DNA from: Dipylidium caninum | Lineage: Eukaryota > Platyhelminthes > Cestoda > Cyclophyllidea > Dipylidiidae | Direction of reading: 5' to 3' | DNA: 64,000 nucleotides | Assembly (NCBI GenBank): GCA_017562135.1 | Contig: QEYB01001296.1 | Span: 1-64,000 of the forward strand | Shown here: one piece after another, positions 1-11,561 of the stretch | How the letters are laid out: every line of letters begins with the position of its first letter | How positions within the stretch are numbered: position 1 is the first letter of the stretch | Made by a program: the position numbers and the translations under genes | Notes under the pieces: generated by a model | Seen by the model: only the letters and a program-made list of their open reading frames with translations | Database searches by the model: none | What the model was told of the DNA's origin: nothing

Positions 1-190
1 AGTTTTTACTAAAATTAAATTGTTCATGTAAGGAAGTTAGCTCTGAGGACTCCTATCACCAAGGAGTAAACAGACGTTTACAAGCGATTCGCACCACAAT
101 CCACATGAAAGAACGATTGCTCCAAAATATAAATTTGGGGTCAGAAAAAAAATATGATATCTAACTAAAAGGTATTACGGTAGAACTTAC

Positions 191-376
191 TGCATGTCAG
201 CAAGACAATTATTGGTTAAAGTTCTCTTGTCAGCTCGCAAACTTGCCAAAGTTCTTCTTCTGTGGTAGTAGGAAGAGAATTCATTTTCCGGTAGGCGGGC
301 GAACGATCCGGAGCAAGATGAAGTTGTCCGAGCATTATATACGAGCGACTGAATCCCATGAAAGGTCTGGTTAAAA
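191..376 (-). CDS. Candidate internal exon of an unidentified minus-strand gene
   Basis: On the minus strand an open segment of about 62 codons is bounded by an acceptor-like sequence (TTTTAACCAG) and a good donor (GCA|GTAAGT). The peptide is basic and serine-rich; LPENEFSSYYHRRRTLASLR is part of it. I do not recognise the family. A second candidate exon with a clean donor lies at 972-1013, so this is probably the visible part of a gene that leaves the window on the left. Codon phase between the two exons does not join directly, so further exons are probably missing between them. Coding status is inferred from the splice signals and the open frame only. Confidence 0.3.
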
Positions 377-971
377 CCCATCGGGGCTAATAGAGGCAAC
401 AGTGCCAATTACTACCTGAATCGCGATACCATATCAAGCTACAAAAACCATTAACTTCACGTACAAAAAAATCTGAACTTGAATGTAATCATGGTTATGC
501 AATGAACTGGTCCGTGAGCGATATTCTTATGACTCGCAAATATAATATTAACAAAGAATTAAAAGGGGAATAAGCAATGTAAGTGTATGGTGATTTTGAT
601 CTAAAGACAATAAGCAAGTGGTATTGCCAACCTTTACCCTAAAAATTTGGTGTCAGTGGTAAGGTCAAACCTTGACGCTATCCTAGAGCATGTCAATACA
701 ATAGGAAGTAAAAAAATTATCCAGCATATAGAGTACTGCCTCATCTTCTGTGACTTATGTCGACACTGAAATCAACCAAAACAATCCAGCCAAACCGAAA
801 AAATATTAAAATCGAAGCGATACATACATAACAACAGCAAAAAGTCGAAAAAGTTTTCATTTTTGGAGGTGGCCTATAGACAAAGGAAAGTTCCGACTGT
901 AATGACAAATATCCCTAAAATGTCAGCGTTTCCTGTGGGAAAGAATTAAGGATCAAAAAGCGAAGACTTAC

Positions 972-1013
972 GTAATATCTGTGGGCGTCCGTCGGTGAAC
1001 TCCAGCATTAGAG
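972..1013 (-). CDS. Candidate 42-nt exon of the same unidentified minus-strand gene
   Basis: A polypyrimidine acceptor (GGCTTTCAG) and a strong donor (TTAC|GTAAGT) enclose 42 nt that read LMLEFTDGRPQIL in one frame. Immediately 5' on the minus strand (about 1100-1200) another open stretch includes VEIFGDTFKNCLTTFAVTKP, and at 1476-1703 there is a third. These may be further exons, but I could not fix their boundaries in a consistent phase. Family unknown. Confidence 0.3.
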
Positions 1014-1703
1014 CTGAAAGCCAACAAACGGCAATTCAATTTTTTAAGAGACAAGCATAACAAAAAACTGAGAAAAAAACATTTTAAGTGTAGGCGCAAG
1101 GAGTTGCAATATACAAATTCAAGTATTTGAGCGATTGGTTTTGTTACGGCAAAAGTTGTCAGACAGTTTTTAAAAGTGTCCCCAAATATCTCGACTGTTT
1201 GATCGAACAAGGATTGCGATATTAATGCCGTAAAAGTGTCATTCTATAAAAGTCCGTTGGAGCTGACTATAATGTATAACAAAAGAAGTATGAAGTAAAT
1301 TTGATCGTATGAAAAGGTAAAAAGATTTTAACTGAGTCTAGAGCCAAAAAAAGATGTAAATTGGAAAAGAATGAAGCGCATGCTTACTGTAAAAAAAGAT
1401 TAGAACAAATAAAACTACCTATGAAATAACAGGGAGGAGAAAGATTTAAAAAAGTAGAGGCACAAATATTTGAAGTCAATGCTTCGTCACACAAAAAAAG
1501 GTAAAAACATACCATCCGATCGATTCAAACAGCTCTGGTTTCGACATTAACGAGATCTTGTAAGCACAGGTCCTTGTTGAGAGTTGGGAGAGAGGCTTGG
1601 GAACTGACTTCATTTGTGCAGGTTCGCTAACATTATTCCGGCCTTTATCAATTGAAGTAGGCTTTTGTGTTTTATTTCCCTTCATTAGAAATAGCGGAGG
1701 CAC

Positions 1704-4654
1704 TGGAAGACTTCGAATGAGACGAGCTAAAGAGAAGGCCAGAGGGCGTGTTATAGATCACCTCGGAGGGGTAGAAGGTAGCTTCGACCCTAACTGCCCG
1801 CGCCAAACTAAACGATTAGTGTTTGTCAACTTCATCCAAATTTATATATAGCCACCAAGACAACTATGTAATCTGTCAATGAAATAAATAACAATATTTA
1901 GGCGAGGGATAGGCGTCGTGTGCACGCAGGCCGAGAAGGAAAGTTGGGGCTGAAATCGCAAATTCTTCGCTCTCACTTTGCGAGAGCACAAAATAAATAA
2001 GCAATTAAAAGACATCCGAAAATTCCAAAAGATTTAACTGGTTTCCGATAATTATGGCCCTTGAACATCAATACGATTTTGCACGAATACTAAATATCGG
2101 TATGTAGGGTAGTTGTCTTCCGTTTTCAAGCTACTAAATACGCTTTCGAAAGGTTATGAAGTCTGAGGCGCGACTAAAGATTGCAAAGCACCTACATCTT
2201 TGGTTATATGTATGGGACACGAAAATGACACAGATACGAATTCGAGCTCCCAATTAAAGCGATTCAACTCGCGAACAGTTGTGGTGAGGCGGTTACATAT
2301 TTTAAAACCCTACGGAATTAAAAGCTAACCACAAGTGCTTGGTTGAAGGACAAGTAAAAGAAAACTTACATCACGCACAGCCTTCGAAACATTCACCTTA
2401 TGTATAACCACAATAGGCAACAATTTCTCAAACTTATAACGTCCACATGGTTCCCCTCTCCAATCCATAGTCTAAGCACCACGCACAAATAGAGTCAGGA
2501 TACTTTCTCGCAAAGAATACACATAGTCCTTCGTACACAATACCTTGAGTCCTTTTCTCGTCTTTCCCTTGAACCAATTTTTAAGCGGCTTAACTTATGA
2601 TCGTGTCATCTCAATTTAATTCGCACGCTTTCCAAGTCACCAATTTATCTCCAATTGCAAGAAAAGTTAAATGGTTCATATAAAGTGCTGACGTATAATG
2701 AAGCCATACATTCTTCCAACACTCACAGCCCAATTATCTTGTCATTGAACCCATCTAGCGAATCTTTGGCTTGGCTCAGAACACAATCGACTTAATACAC
2801 ATCCGCCAAACGAGGCGTCTATATTCGAGTATTCCAGCCCTCGTAATTTGCAGTCCAAGGACATAGAATCAGATAACCAAAAGAGAGATTTAATTTTTAA
2901 ACCATTGACTTACTTCGCATATTCGGGGATATAGTTAATTGGATTTGCAGCAAGAGCCGATAAGCTTTCAAATTTACTCAATGAAGTATCGCAACTTGTT
3001 ACTCGACACCCCATCACTAATGGCAGAGCATAAAGGAAATAAACACAATAATGGTAAGTATAGCAATAACTTCCGTAACAAAAATAATAAATCTGTTTCG
3101 TTAGTGGGGTTACGATGGAGGCTCTATTATATCTGGAAGCAGAATTCGCAGGTTGCGTCTGTGAACATAAGCAGGGAATAATAAAGTAAAAATTTCAGAA
3201 TTCAGATATTCCCGCCAATATCGGGGGGATTCATTAAGTCAATTAAATACGATTTCAATATCATTATATTACTTTTATTGCTAATTGCAGCGTCAGGTAA
3301 CAGATATCAGCGGACATAGCACAAAAAATATCTGAACAAAAAAATCAAAGGATGAAAGTTTTAATCGCTAAATAAGACAGACGATTCATGGTCAGATCGC
3401 GTATCATTGGATTCTGCAATGAACCACGAAGGAAGTCACCATAATTGAGCGTTAAACAAAAAAAGCGTCGCATTATAGTTTACACGTTCAAGATAGGCTA
3501 TCTTAGCGGTAAACAGTCAGTTAAAACAACGTGTAAAATGTGATGTAAGGCCCAATTTTTCCTGTTTAAATGCGCGCAATAAACATACTTAATGCAACAC
3601 CTATTTTGATATACAATTTTAGCAATGATTAACGCCAAAAGTCAGAAAACACACAAAAAACTCTTAAATAATCGTGTCTACACGCCGTCCCTCCTGAATG
3701 ACAGGAAATTAAGAGTCAGCGTAGGCTCTTATCGCGAATCCCTATTTTAATGAAAACTAACGCTTAAGAATACGTAAAGATAGCCGCGCACTACAAGATG
3801 CTGTCAATCAAAGATAGCGGTCTAAAATTAATGTATAAAAGCGAACCTTTTCTTCATTTGAAGCATCATTGTTAGGTAGGAAAATGATGCCGCTTTGATT
3901 CATTAAAACGGCTCGTCTACATTTCGATCCTTTTATGGTGGAAAATTTTCTCAAAGTCTCTCACTTCTTCCGTCTGTGCAAGCTACTAAAATTGAACGAT
4001 TTATTTTCTCAGTTGATAACTTAAAATACAAATACAGTTACAAAGAAAAAAGGATAATACAAAATATTTCTTCTAGCACAAAGAGACAAAAAATTGAAAG
4101 CGAAAAAAATATCATTGAATAGTCCTTTCGCTAAAAAGCAAAAATGCGTTAACCCTTCCTTCGGCATTTTCATAGTTTCTGCAATTGGAAGTCACATTTA
4201 TGCGATCCTACATTTGTCCTAGGCTTGTTATTATAATCTCGAGAAATTTCGCTATTCTTCGTATGAAGTAAAACAAAATCTCTGCTTTTTTCTTATTTAT
4301 CTATGGTGATATCGATCAGTTCTTTGCAAGCCTTTGTGTTCACGATGTTGTTTGCTCTGATTGATCCTTACAATCAATATTTTACAATAAGCCCATTTCA
4401 CCCAGGCTACTTTCAAATTCATCTCTCCAATTCAAATAACGAAATACCGTACTTACAAGGAATTCGCTTCATTTTCTGGTACCTCGAAAATTGTGATTTC
4501 TTTCGGCAATTCCCCTATTTAATTTCTTAGTGCGCCGCTTCCCTTTTAAACGGACTTAACGTGAGTTGTAACTAAAAGAGACTGAGTCTCTAGAATGTAT
4601 GAACCGATTGCCTTGGTGACCACCAATTTAATATGGACCGATGTGCATTCTTAG
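1704..4654. other. AT-rich stretch with no recognisable gene
   Basis: About 3 kb of AT-rich sequence. The short ORFs at 1597-1851, 2939-3181 and 4303-4530 show no recognisable domain or paired splice sites. The stretch may contain upstream exons or introns of the TACC gene, whose N-terminal region I could not find. Confidence 0.5.
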
Positions 4655-5913
4655 GCGATGCATTGCCGAATACGAACGAAGTCTGCGTCAACTGGCCGAA
4701 GAAAAAGCGATTGCTGAAGAGTCTGCCAAGGAGTCCGTCATCGATATAATTTCGGAGCGCGATCAAGCTATTTGAAAGAAATTTCCACAATAGAAAAGGC
4801 CTTTGGTGATCTTCATCGTCGATTCGAAAAGTCCAAACAGATAATCGAGGGATTTAAAACGGTGAAAAAATTTATTCATAAATTGGTCGTTTCCCATTGG
4901 CAGTATAGTGAGATGTCATGTTAAAAAAAACGTTCATGGTATGTTGCCATTTCCTCGATGATTACCCACAAAATGCTATTTAAGCCACAAATTTTAACCA
5001 CATCCGATTTCCCCCAATGCCTTAACCATTATTAATATAGAATGAAGAGTCGTTAAAAAAACAGCACAAAGAATACCAAGATCAACTGAAGCGTCAAGAA
5101 CAAAAGGTATCAGGCCCTTCAGAAATGTACGCCTGAACAGACAACATCACGAAAGTACCGTTCGTTTCTTAGTTATCCCACTAGTTTTGATATATCATCG
5201 TTCCAATTATCAATTCTTCACAGTCAATATTATTCGACCCCCCCTTTCTATCGACTAACTCCACACAATCATCACTTATAAGTAAAATTTATCACCTGTG
5301 AGATTTCCGAATTGTCAATAAGCTGAAGCTGCTGGCAAAATTATTGATCATTTATAAGATAATCACTTGCGATCGGGAACGTGTTATATAAATCACAAAA
5401 ATTTATACAGTAATTTTGCATACAATAAACATCTCTTGGCGCTTCCAACATGCCTTCTAAAGCTCCGCTTTCTTAAACTTGTCAGGATCGCCGAGGAGAC
5501 TGAGAGAACTAAACGCGCTAATGAGGACGAAGTAACTCGACTTCGGACAGCAATTAAGCGTTATGAATTAAGGATTCATAGTCTTGAGTCCCAATTGGTT
5601 CAAAAGGTTAGATTCTCAATTGTTTTTCATTCTTTACCGACATTGGCGGGTCGCTGCGCTTTCAGATGCACGCTTCACAATGATCCATTTAGCAGAATCT
5701 TTCTTATATCAACACAGGTAAATTATTGAGCTTTTCCAGTTAGGTATGTAGACATTGGTCCCGCTTTCTTGATTTTCCTATGTTCATGGCTTCTCTGAGT
5801 AAAATCAAATACTTTTTATTAATGTGTTGTTGGTCCTCCGTTTTTAGGTCCGTGAAAATACGGAGTTGACGAAAATTTGTGATGAGCTTCTGAGTAAATA
5901 TGGCGACAAATAA
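4655..5913 (+). CDS. TACC: Transforming acidic coiled-coil (TACC) protein, C-terminal TACC domain
   Basis: TACC proteins bind centrosomes and spindle microtubules together with XMAP215/ch-TOG and Aurora A. The exons encode most of the conserved coiled coil. Exon 4655-4861 includes ERSLRQLAEEKAIAEESAKE and then FGDLHRRFEKSKQIIEGFKT, matching the family block around DLFRRYENLKGVLEGFK. Exon 5041-5106 begins NEESLKK. Exon 5486-5606 includes IAEETERTKRANEDEVTRLR. Exon 5848-5913 ends ELTKICDELLSKYGDK and stop, close to the vertebrate end ELTKICDELIAKLGK. A short linking exon near 5320-5370 is required by phase but its ends are uncertain. Inside the first exon the frame shifts by one base at about 4769-4773 (GCTATTTGAAAG); one more T would restore it. 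N-terminal exons are not identified. Family assignment is firm; the symbol is a family name without a paralogue number. Confidence 0.85.
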
Positions 5914-5917
5914 TAAA
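5912..5917 (+). terminator. Poly(A) signal overlapping the TACC stop codon
   Basis: AATAAA begins on the second base of the TAA stop codon. If used, it leaves a very short 3' UTR. Another signal further downstream cannot be excluded. Confidence 0.4.
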
Positions 5918-6640
5918 AAGTCCTATCCTGAATTTGTTTGGAGTAACTTAAACAGGCAACTTTCTTTATTAATTTCCGTTTTCTTTAACCGATAGTTAGC
6001 TATCTTGGGGCAATTTTTCCTTTTCAGATTAAAGCTACATGGTCTCTAACGTTCCGAAGAATCCAGTAGGCCGAATAGAATAGGTCTATTCTCAAGTAAA
6101 GAGAGTTTGTAATTAGACGATGAAATTACGATGCAGGAAGAGGGGTAAAAGGGAGGAGGGTCGGCTAGACCTGTGACTGTACAACAGCGGGGTTTGGGTT
6201 GTTGTAGATTGCTCAGTCAGCTCTTTCGAGGCTTCGGATGCGTTAAAGACGGGTATAATGAACTGTGTGATGCTGGGTTAGTGGGTCGCGAGGAGGTAGC
6301 TGCGAGAAGCCAGGCGATATACGTGGAAGCTACGGTTAAAAAAGTGTCTAACGATTGATTTTGTATAATTTAGTTGGCGCAATCTGGATTCTGTTGTGAT
6401 GTTGTCATTTGTTATTAGGTTACCTTTTTCATAGAGTCAGAGAAATTGAAGGGTAAGTATCAACATGTCATTTTTTTATAATGATCTATGAGTTGTTTTC
6501 TGCAAGTATGAGATGCCGTAATTTTCTTAAATATGTGAGTTCCTATGCGTAATTAGCCTACTGGATTTTTCTTCACTTGACTGAAGCCCGGCAAAACCAA
6601 ATTATTAACCCTGGCAAATCAGCATTAAGGCTTGCTTTGG
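5918..6640. other. Intergenic region between TACC and GPKOW
   Basis: About 720 bases without a convincing gene. One 61-codon ORF (6173-6358) has no recognisable similarity. The stretch should hold the GPKOW 5' UTR and promoter, but no clear TATA box or initiator was identified. Confidence 0.4.
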
Positions 6641-9170
6641 ATGGACGCTCAAGGAAAGCTTTGCTTTGGTTTCTCGAAGTCAGCCGCCAAACCCAAGTTA
6701 CTGAAAACTTCAAAATTGTCAGACGAGCCAGAATTAAAGGGAACATCTATTGAATACGTCACTGCGTTTGAAGATTACATTCCACAAAGGTTGAATACCT
6801 ATTTATTTGTCAATTGATATGTATATAACACACTTCACATATATGCGCACACAGACTGTCCTGAACACATATCTTCATTTTAAGCATTTGCGAGGAAATT
6901 AACGACGGTCTAACTAGTCGTCTCTTACTTCTTCCCAGTAATTCACATCTTCCACGTGGAGAATTGGTAATACCGATGAAAATTTCGAAATCAAATATCC
7001 ATGAACAGCTGAAAAGAAAATACGGTGCAGTTGAGGCTGAAGATGTACCTACCATACAGTCATTGAAGCTACATCCCCTAAGTAAGAAGTAGTCGTCTTA
7101 TTTGTGTAGATCTGGGTGATAGCCTGATCTTTACAAATAATATGATCTTGCCCACATCCTCCATGGAGGATAGTTTAGTCACACCGGTAAAAGAAGATGA
7201 CTCAGATAATGCAGCGGTTCCTGATGCCGATTACAATGTAATTCCCAAAGAGCATTTCGGTTTGGCTTTGTTGAAAGGTATGGGTCTGAAAGAGAGCGAT
7301 ATCAAGCGATATGATACGACGTGAGTTGCGTTAGCCTCCGTAACCTCTGTCTTAGTGATTTTACAACCAAAGTGCGTTTGAAAGGTCTTGGTCTTGGTGC
7401 CAATCCTAAAGTTTTAAAAAATTCACGGGAGTCGGCTAAACACCCTGTAGACGAAGGTGATGAAAAAATGCTGTGGAAATTAGGAGCCAAATGTCAAATA
7501 GTATACGGCAAAAACAAGGGGCAATACGGATCTGTAAGTATTTTATAGTCTTGTCTGAGTTACTGTGCTGTTTTACTTTCGACTCCGCATTTGTCACAGA
7601 TACAAGGAATTGATGGTGACATTGGTCGAGTTATGGTTAAGGTTTCGGCTAGCAGGCAAACTGTAAACGTAATGCAAGCAACTGTGCGTCTGGTATCTTC
7701 TGCTGAATTCGACAAGTTTGGACGTTCTCCAAGTAAGTTTCAAATAAACTCCATTATTAAAAAGTCATAATACCAGTTGAGAAATCTCCCATTTAGCAAT
7801 TTGTGCACAGCGGTATCTACGCCCACCTTGTCATGTTATTTTGACCTATTGCTCACCTGAGTATGGTAAACATTAACGTTTCTGGAGTTTTCTGTATGCT
7901 TGTTAATATAGTTTTGTGTCCCATATTTGTGAGGCCTATTTGGATTGCTTTGTGATGCTATGTAACTGTCCGCCTTTCAACATCTCGTTACACTGTTGTA
8001 AATCCCTTGAGTTGTCTGCGCTTCTCTGATCATTTTGATTTTGGTCATAAGTTTGTGACTACAATACTTTCTTTGATTCAATTTTGTCTATTTTTTTAAG
8101 ACTGTTTATTCCTATTTATAGACATAACTGAAGTAAGGCCAGATGGAGAATCTGATGTTGTGATGGAGTCGATTGATTATCGCATAAATGGGAAGGGTAA
8201 ACAAAGTGGAAGCGAAACACCTGTAAAGCGTTGGAAAGAGGATCTACAGAGAGAGTAAGGATTGAGAAAGGTATTATTTAGATTATACATGCCCTTTACT
8301 TCAAAGTCTTGTTTTTTTAGCAATCATTTTCCCACTTGGCTTCGAAAAGGCCTTGTTGTACGATTTTTGAACAAAGGAAGCAGGCACTATTTACAGAAAG
8401 TAATTTCCTTTAGCAATTTATTCGCATATTGCTTTGTTTTCTAATTTACTCTATTAGACATTGTTTATCGTTCCATTGCAAGACAGCACCAAGTGGTTGG
8501 GTTTACTTCTGTTCTTTTTAAGTGCACTTCAGAGAATCCTTAAGGTTTTTTATGCGGTTCCAAAGTATGTCCTATGATCTGTTTTATGAATATTTTTTTT
8601 TTGTGTAGGTCAAAATTTTGTCTATTTCTCCGACGGCCTTCCATTCTTATCGATGTTCTTGTGAAACCAACAGTGGTAGGATCTTACAGAGTGAGCTTTT
8701 GTCTAGGTTTTCAATCCAAAAGCAGTACCTTTATTAGATCAAATCTTTTTCTTGGTTCTTACTTTTCCGTATAACGCTGATAGGTGTTGGTGTACTGTCC
8801 CTGGAAGATCTTCACTTATTCTGTGATCATTCGGTATAGGTATCAGTACTACTTGTAACTCATAGGTCTTCAGATGCAATTGCGCTATCATTTTATCATT
8901 CACTTCTACTTTTCTAAGAACTAATAACCTTGCTTTTCAAACGACTTATCATTCTTTTATACAGATATCTCTGAAAAGGAACTAACAGCAACCATTCCCA
9001 AACACCCAGGTGAGTCGGTAGCCGTGATTCGGGGACAGTATTCCGGCGAAATTGGTGAATTCATTGAGCGCAATGATCATACTTTCCGAGTTTCTGTATT
9101 TCTTTACGCTACTAGAAAAGTGATTTTTCTCAGTTGTGATGATGTTTGCCGCTTCGAAAATCCACATTGA
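6641..9170 (+). CDS. GPKOW: GPKOW: G-patch and KOW-motif spliceosomal protein
   Basis: Homologue of human GPKOW/MOS2/Spp2, a nuclear spliceosome factor that binds the DEAH helicase DHX16 through its G-patch. Nine exons fit without a frame break: 6641-6789, 6939-7081, 7110-7320, 7356-7533, 7600-7732, 8122-8254, 8321-8399, 8609-8690 and 8965-9170. They give 437 residues (human about 476). The ATG at 6641 opens MDAQGKLCFGFSKSAAKPK, matching the family start ISFGFTRTSARRR. Then come RGELVIPM, a G-patch (HFGLALLKGMGL and, across an intron, RLKGLGLGANPK), a first KOW (VYGKNKGQYGSIQGIDGDIG), WLRKGLVVRFLNKGSRHYLQ, and a second KOW (VAVIRGQYSGEIGEFIER). Introns 2 and 3 are only 28 and 35 nt. The middle of the G-patch has lost the usual tryptophan and glycines. 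Identity is firm. Confidence 0.93.
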
Positions 9171-9291
9171 TGCTTTGTAAAGATGTAATTCGCATAATCG
9201 ATGATGTTTTCACGATGTAATATATGATATTTTAAAAGGCTTACCTTCAACTTAATCTTCCTTATTTTTGCCCGGCTAAAATAGTTCAATC

Positions 9292-9297
9292 AATAAA
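9292..9297 (+). terminator. Poly(A) signal of GPKOW
   Basis: AATAAA lies about 120 bases after the GPKOW stop codon and is the first canonical signal downstream. Confidence 0.55.
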
Positions 9298-10499
9298 GAA
9301 AGGTCGAAATTTGGAGAACGGAAGCGTTTGGCTTGATTAGTAGTTGTATATAGCATTGTATGGAGTTTTGGTAACGAAAGAAGTCCCTAATGTTTATGTT
9401 AATGGTTTTTGTACAACCCGATTTTGAGAGGGTAATTGCATTAATCTGTTCAGATGCTCTCGCTAATAATTAGGAATGACATCAATCTACCGGGAGCAGT
9501 GTTTTTTTGTATTTGTGAAAACTAAATATCCCACAGCGCTGGATTTCAGAAAAGCGTTTTGGAAAGCCTGTCGAATGTAATGCAAGGTTAAATTGTTCCT
9601 AATTCTGGTTATATTTCCTGAATTGGTACACTAAACCTATTCCAACCCTATGCTTTTTGGCCCTATTTGTGGTGCGAAGGGTTTCGATGCCATACTAACC
9701 AGGACAGTAACGAAATCTAAGATCAGTGGGTGACTGTGCCTACTAAAGTTACAGAGAGTTATTGGCTTTAAGCGATGGGAAGTGCGGATGCAAGGGCTTA
9801 TGGACTGACGAAAGGGGTTGTGGAAGTCTATTTTATTAGACACATTTATAAAGGCTAAAGCATTGGACTGAGACAGGCACATTGTTTGTTTGTTAAAAGT
9901 CTTTCTCAGCGCCACTGTGATAATGGTGAAGCATAGTTTGGGGAGGTATTTTACCTTAGTGTTAAAGTATGCACAACCAATTTCTTTAGAGGGGTTTCCG
10001 TGATAGTTTCATTTAGATCTACGTATGCATCATTTATATGAACATCAAACCCCATTATTGGTGACCGGACAATTGTTGAAGTTGGGAAATATTGTTTGAG
10101 GCTGAAAAATAGTTGGGAGAAAGGGTAATTGTGCTACTGCGACTTGAAATTAGTGTCTGGTATATAAATGGGTCACCCTCAAAAATATCCAACTTACTCA
10201 TTCTGAGAAACTCACAGAGGCAAGTTTTTCCAACCACTGTATCGTTTGTCACTATATGATCATTATCAAGCTACATGTCCGTGGAAATTTCTGAACAGCG
10301 ATCCCCTTAAAAGTAATTCAGGATGTTAAAGGACAATCATGCAAAATCGAGAAAACAGTGTGGCGCCTTTGTTAATTAAATATCCTAGGTGGCGAGGGAA
10401 ATTTTGAATATTAGCACTCTGTCCCAACACCACTTCTATCAGGCGGTCTCATCCACTGGCCCATCTGACCAAGGGCACGTCGTGGCTGTGTCGGTTGAT
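9298..10499. other. Intergenic region between GPKOW and MCTS1
   Basis: About 1.2 kb of AT-rich sequence. The short ORFs on the minus strand (9637-9915, 10055-10252) lack recognisable domains. The MCTS1 promoter and 5' UTR should lie here; no specific element was identified. Confidence 0.4.
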
Positions 10500-11257
10500 A
10501 TGTTTAAGAAGTGCGATATTTCGGATTATTTTGACAATTTTGAAGGTTTTGTGAGAAGGACAACGTCTCTTCTATTAACACAGCGAAAAATTCAGTGTCA
10601 AAAAATATAAAAAGCAAGGTTACTGAGAACTTTGAAATTGCGAAAGATTATCTTGATAAAATTCTACCAAGGAAAGAACCGTTAAAGTTATTGAAATGGT
10701 ATGCCTCCCTGTGCGGTTTGTACTTTTAGCCATGATCACATCTAACTATTCGCTGATCCGTCCGGTGAGGTTATCTTTTTCCGTCAACGTGACGGTCCAT
10801 TTGTGCCTTCGCTGAGACTTCTGCACAAATGTAATAAATGGTTGCCGTTTTTTAAAAGATAAAACATGCATTGTCGACTATAACCTTAAGAAATTTCATT
10901 TTTAGATCCTTTTTTGCTTCCTCAGCTGCAGGTAGATCGTGTGCTATCAGACATGTTTTAAACGGGTCTAATATTATGTGTCCTGGTCTTACATCTCCTG
11001 GTGCGAAGTTATGCAATGTGCCCAAGGATACCGTCGTGGCAATAATGGCTGAAGGCAAAGAACACGCTGTTGCCGTTGGTGTCGCGACGATGTCTACTGA
11101 CGATATGTATTCATTGAATTCTCTTTCATGCTTTTTACCCATCGTTCATTACACGTTTTTTTCTATTTTCAGGCTCGATATTAACAGAAATATCGCTTGT
11201 GTGGAAACTTGGCACTATTTGAATGATGGTTTATGGCAGTTGAAACCCATTAGATAA
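10500..11257 (+). CDS. MCTS1: MCTS1 (MCT-1) translation re-initiation factor, with a stop and a frameshift
   Basis: MCTS1 pairs with DENR on the 40S ribosome to promote recycling and re-initiation; its C-terminal half is a PUA domain. Five exons fit: 10500-10510, 10546-10698, 10730-10830, 10906-11106 and 11173-11257. Together they would give about 183 codons against 181 residues in human. Conserved blocks are [64 protein letters not shown] and the terminal [15 protein letters not shown]. Introns 1 and 2 are 35 and 31 nt. Two lesions interrupt it. A TAA at 10743-10745 stands where the family has Glu (HDHI then stop then LFADPSGE). A one-base shift follows at about 10938-10943, between LQVDR and AIRHVLNG. 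Retained introns exclude a processed pseudogene, and the strong conservation suggests sequence error or very recent decay. Confidence 0.87.
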
Positions 11258-11322
11258 CTGAAAAGCATGCCATATGTTTCGTATTACCTGTGGTCCACTG
11301 ATAATCAATGCCGTTTTGTGAA

Positions 11323-11328
11323 AATAAA
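11323..11328 (+). terminator. Poly(A) signal of MCTS1
   Basis: AATAAA lies 65 bases after the MCTS1 stop and about 235 bases before the likely B4GALT7 start. Confidence 0.55.
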
Positions 11329-11561
11329 TAGTTCCCACACAATCACTTCTATTGTTTTTTTGGGCACTTTAAAGTATCTTCCAGAAGTTTCATGAGGAAT
11401 TCAACAAGTTTCCCTATCATATGTCTTCATTTAATTCCCTGAGCAGGATTTTTTGGCGTTTTGAATTTTAATCCTGTCATCATTTCCCCGTGCCTCTTTA
11501 GGTGTCTCCTACTTTCGGCACAGATTTGCAGAGCGTTGTGCTTTCGATGACCTGTCCTTAA

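Noticed and set aside
10743..10745. Idea that TAA is read as an amino acid (alternative code or readthrough)
   Set aside because: Other genes in the window use TAA as a normal terminator (TACC, MCTS1, protocadherin), and a second lesion in the same gene makes sequence error or decay simpler.
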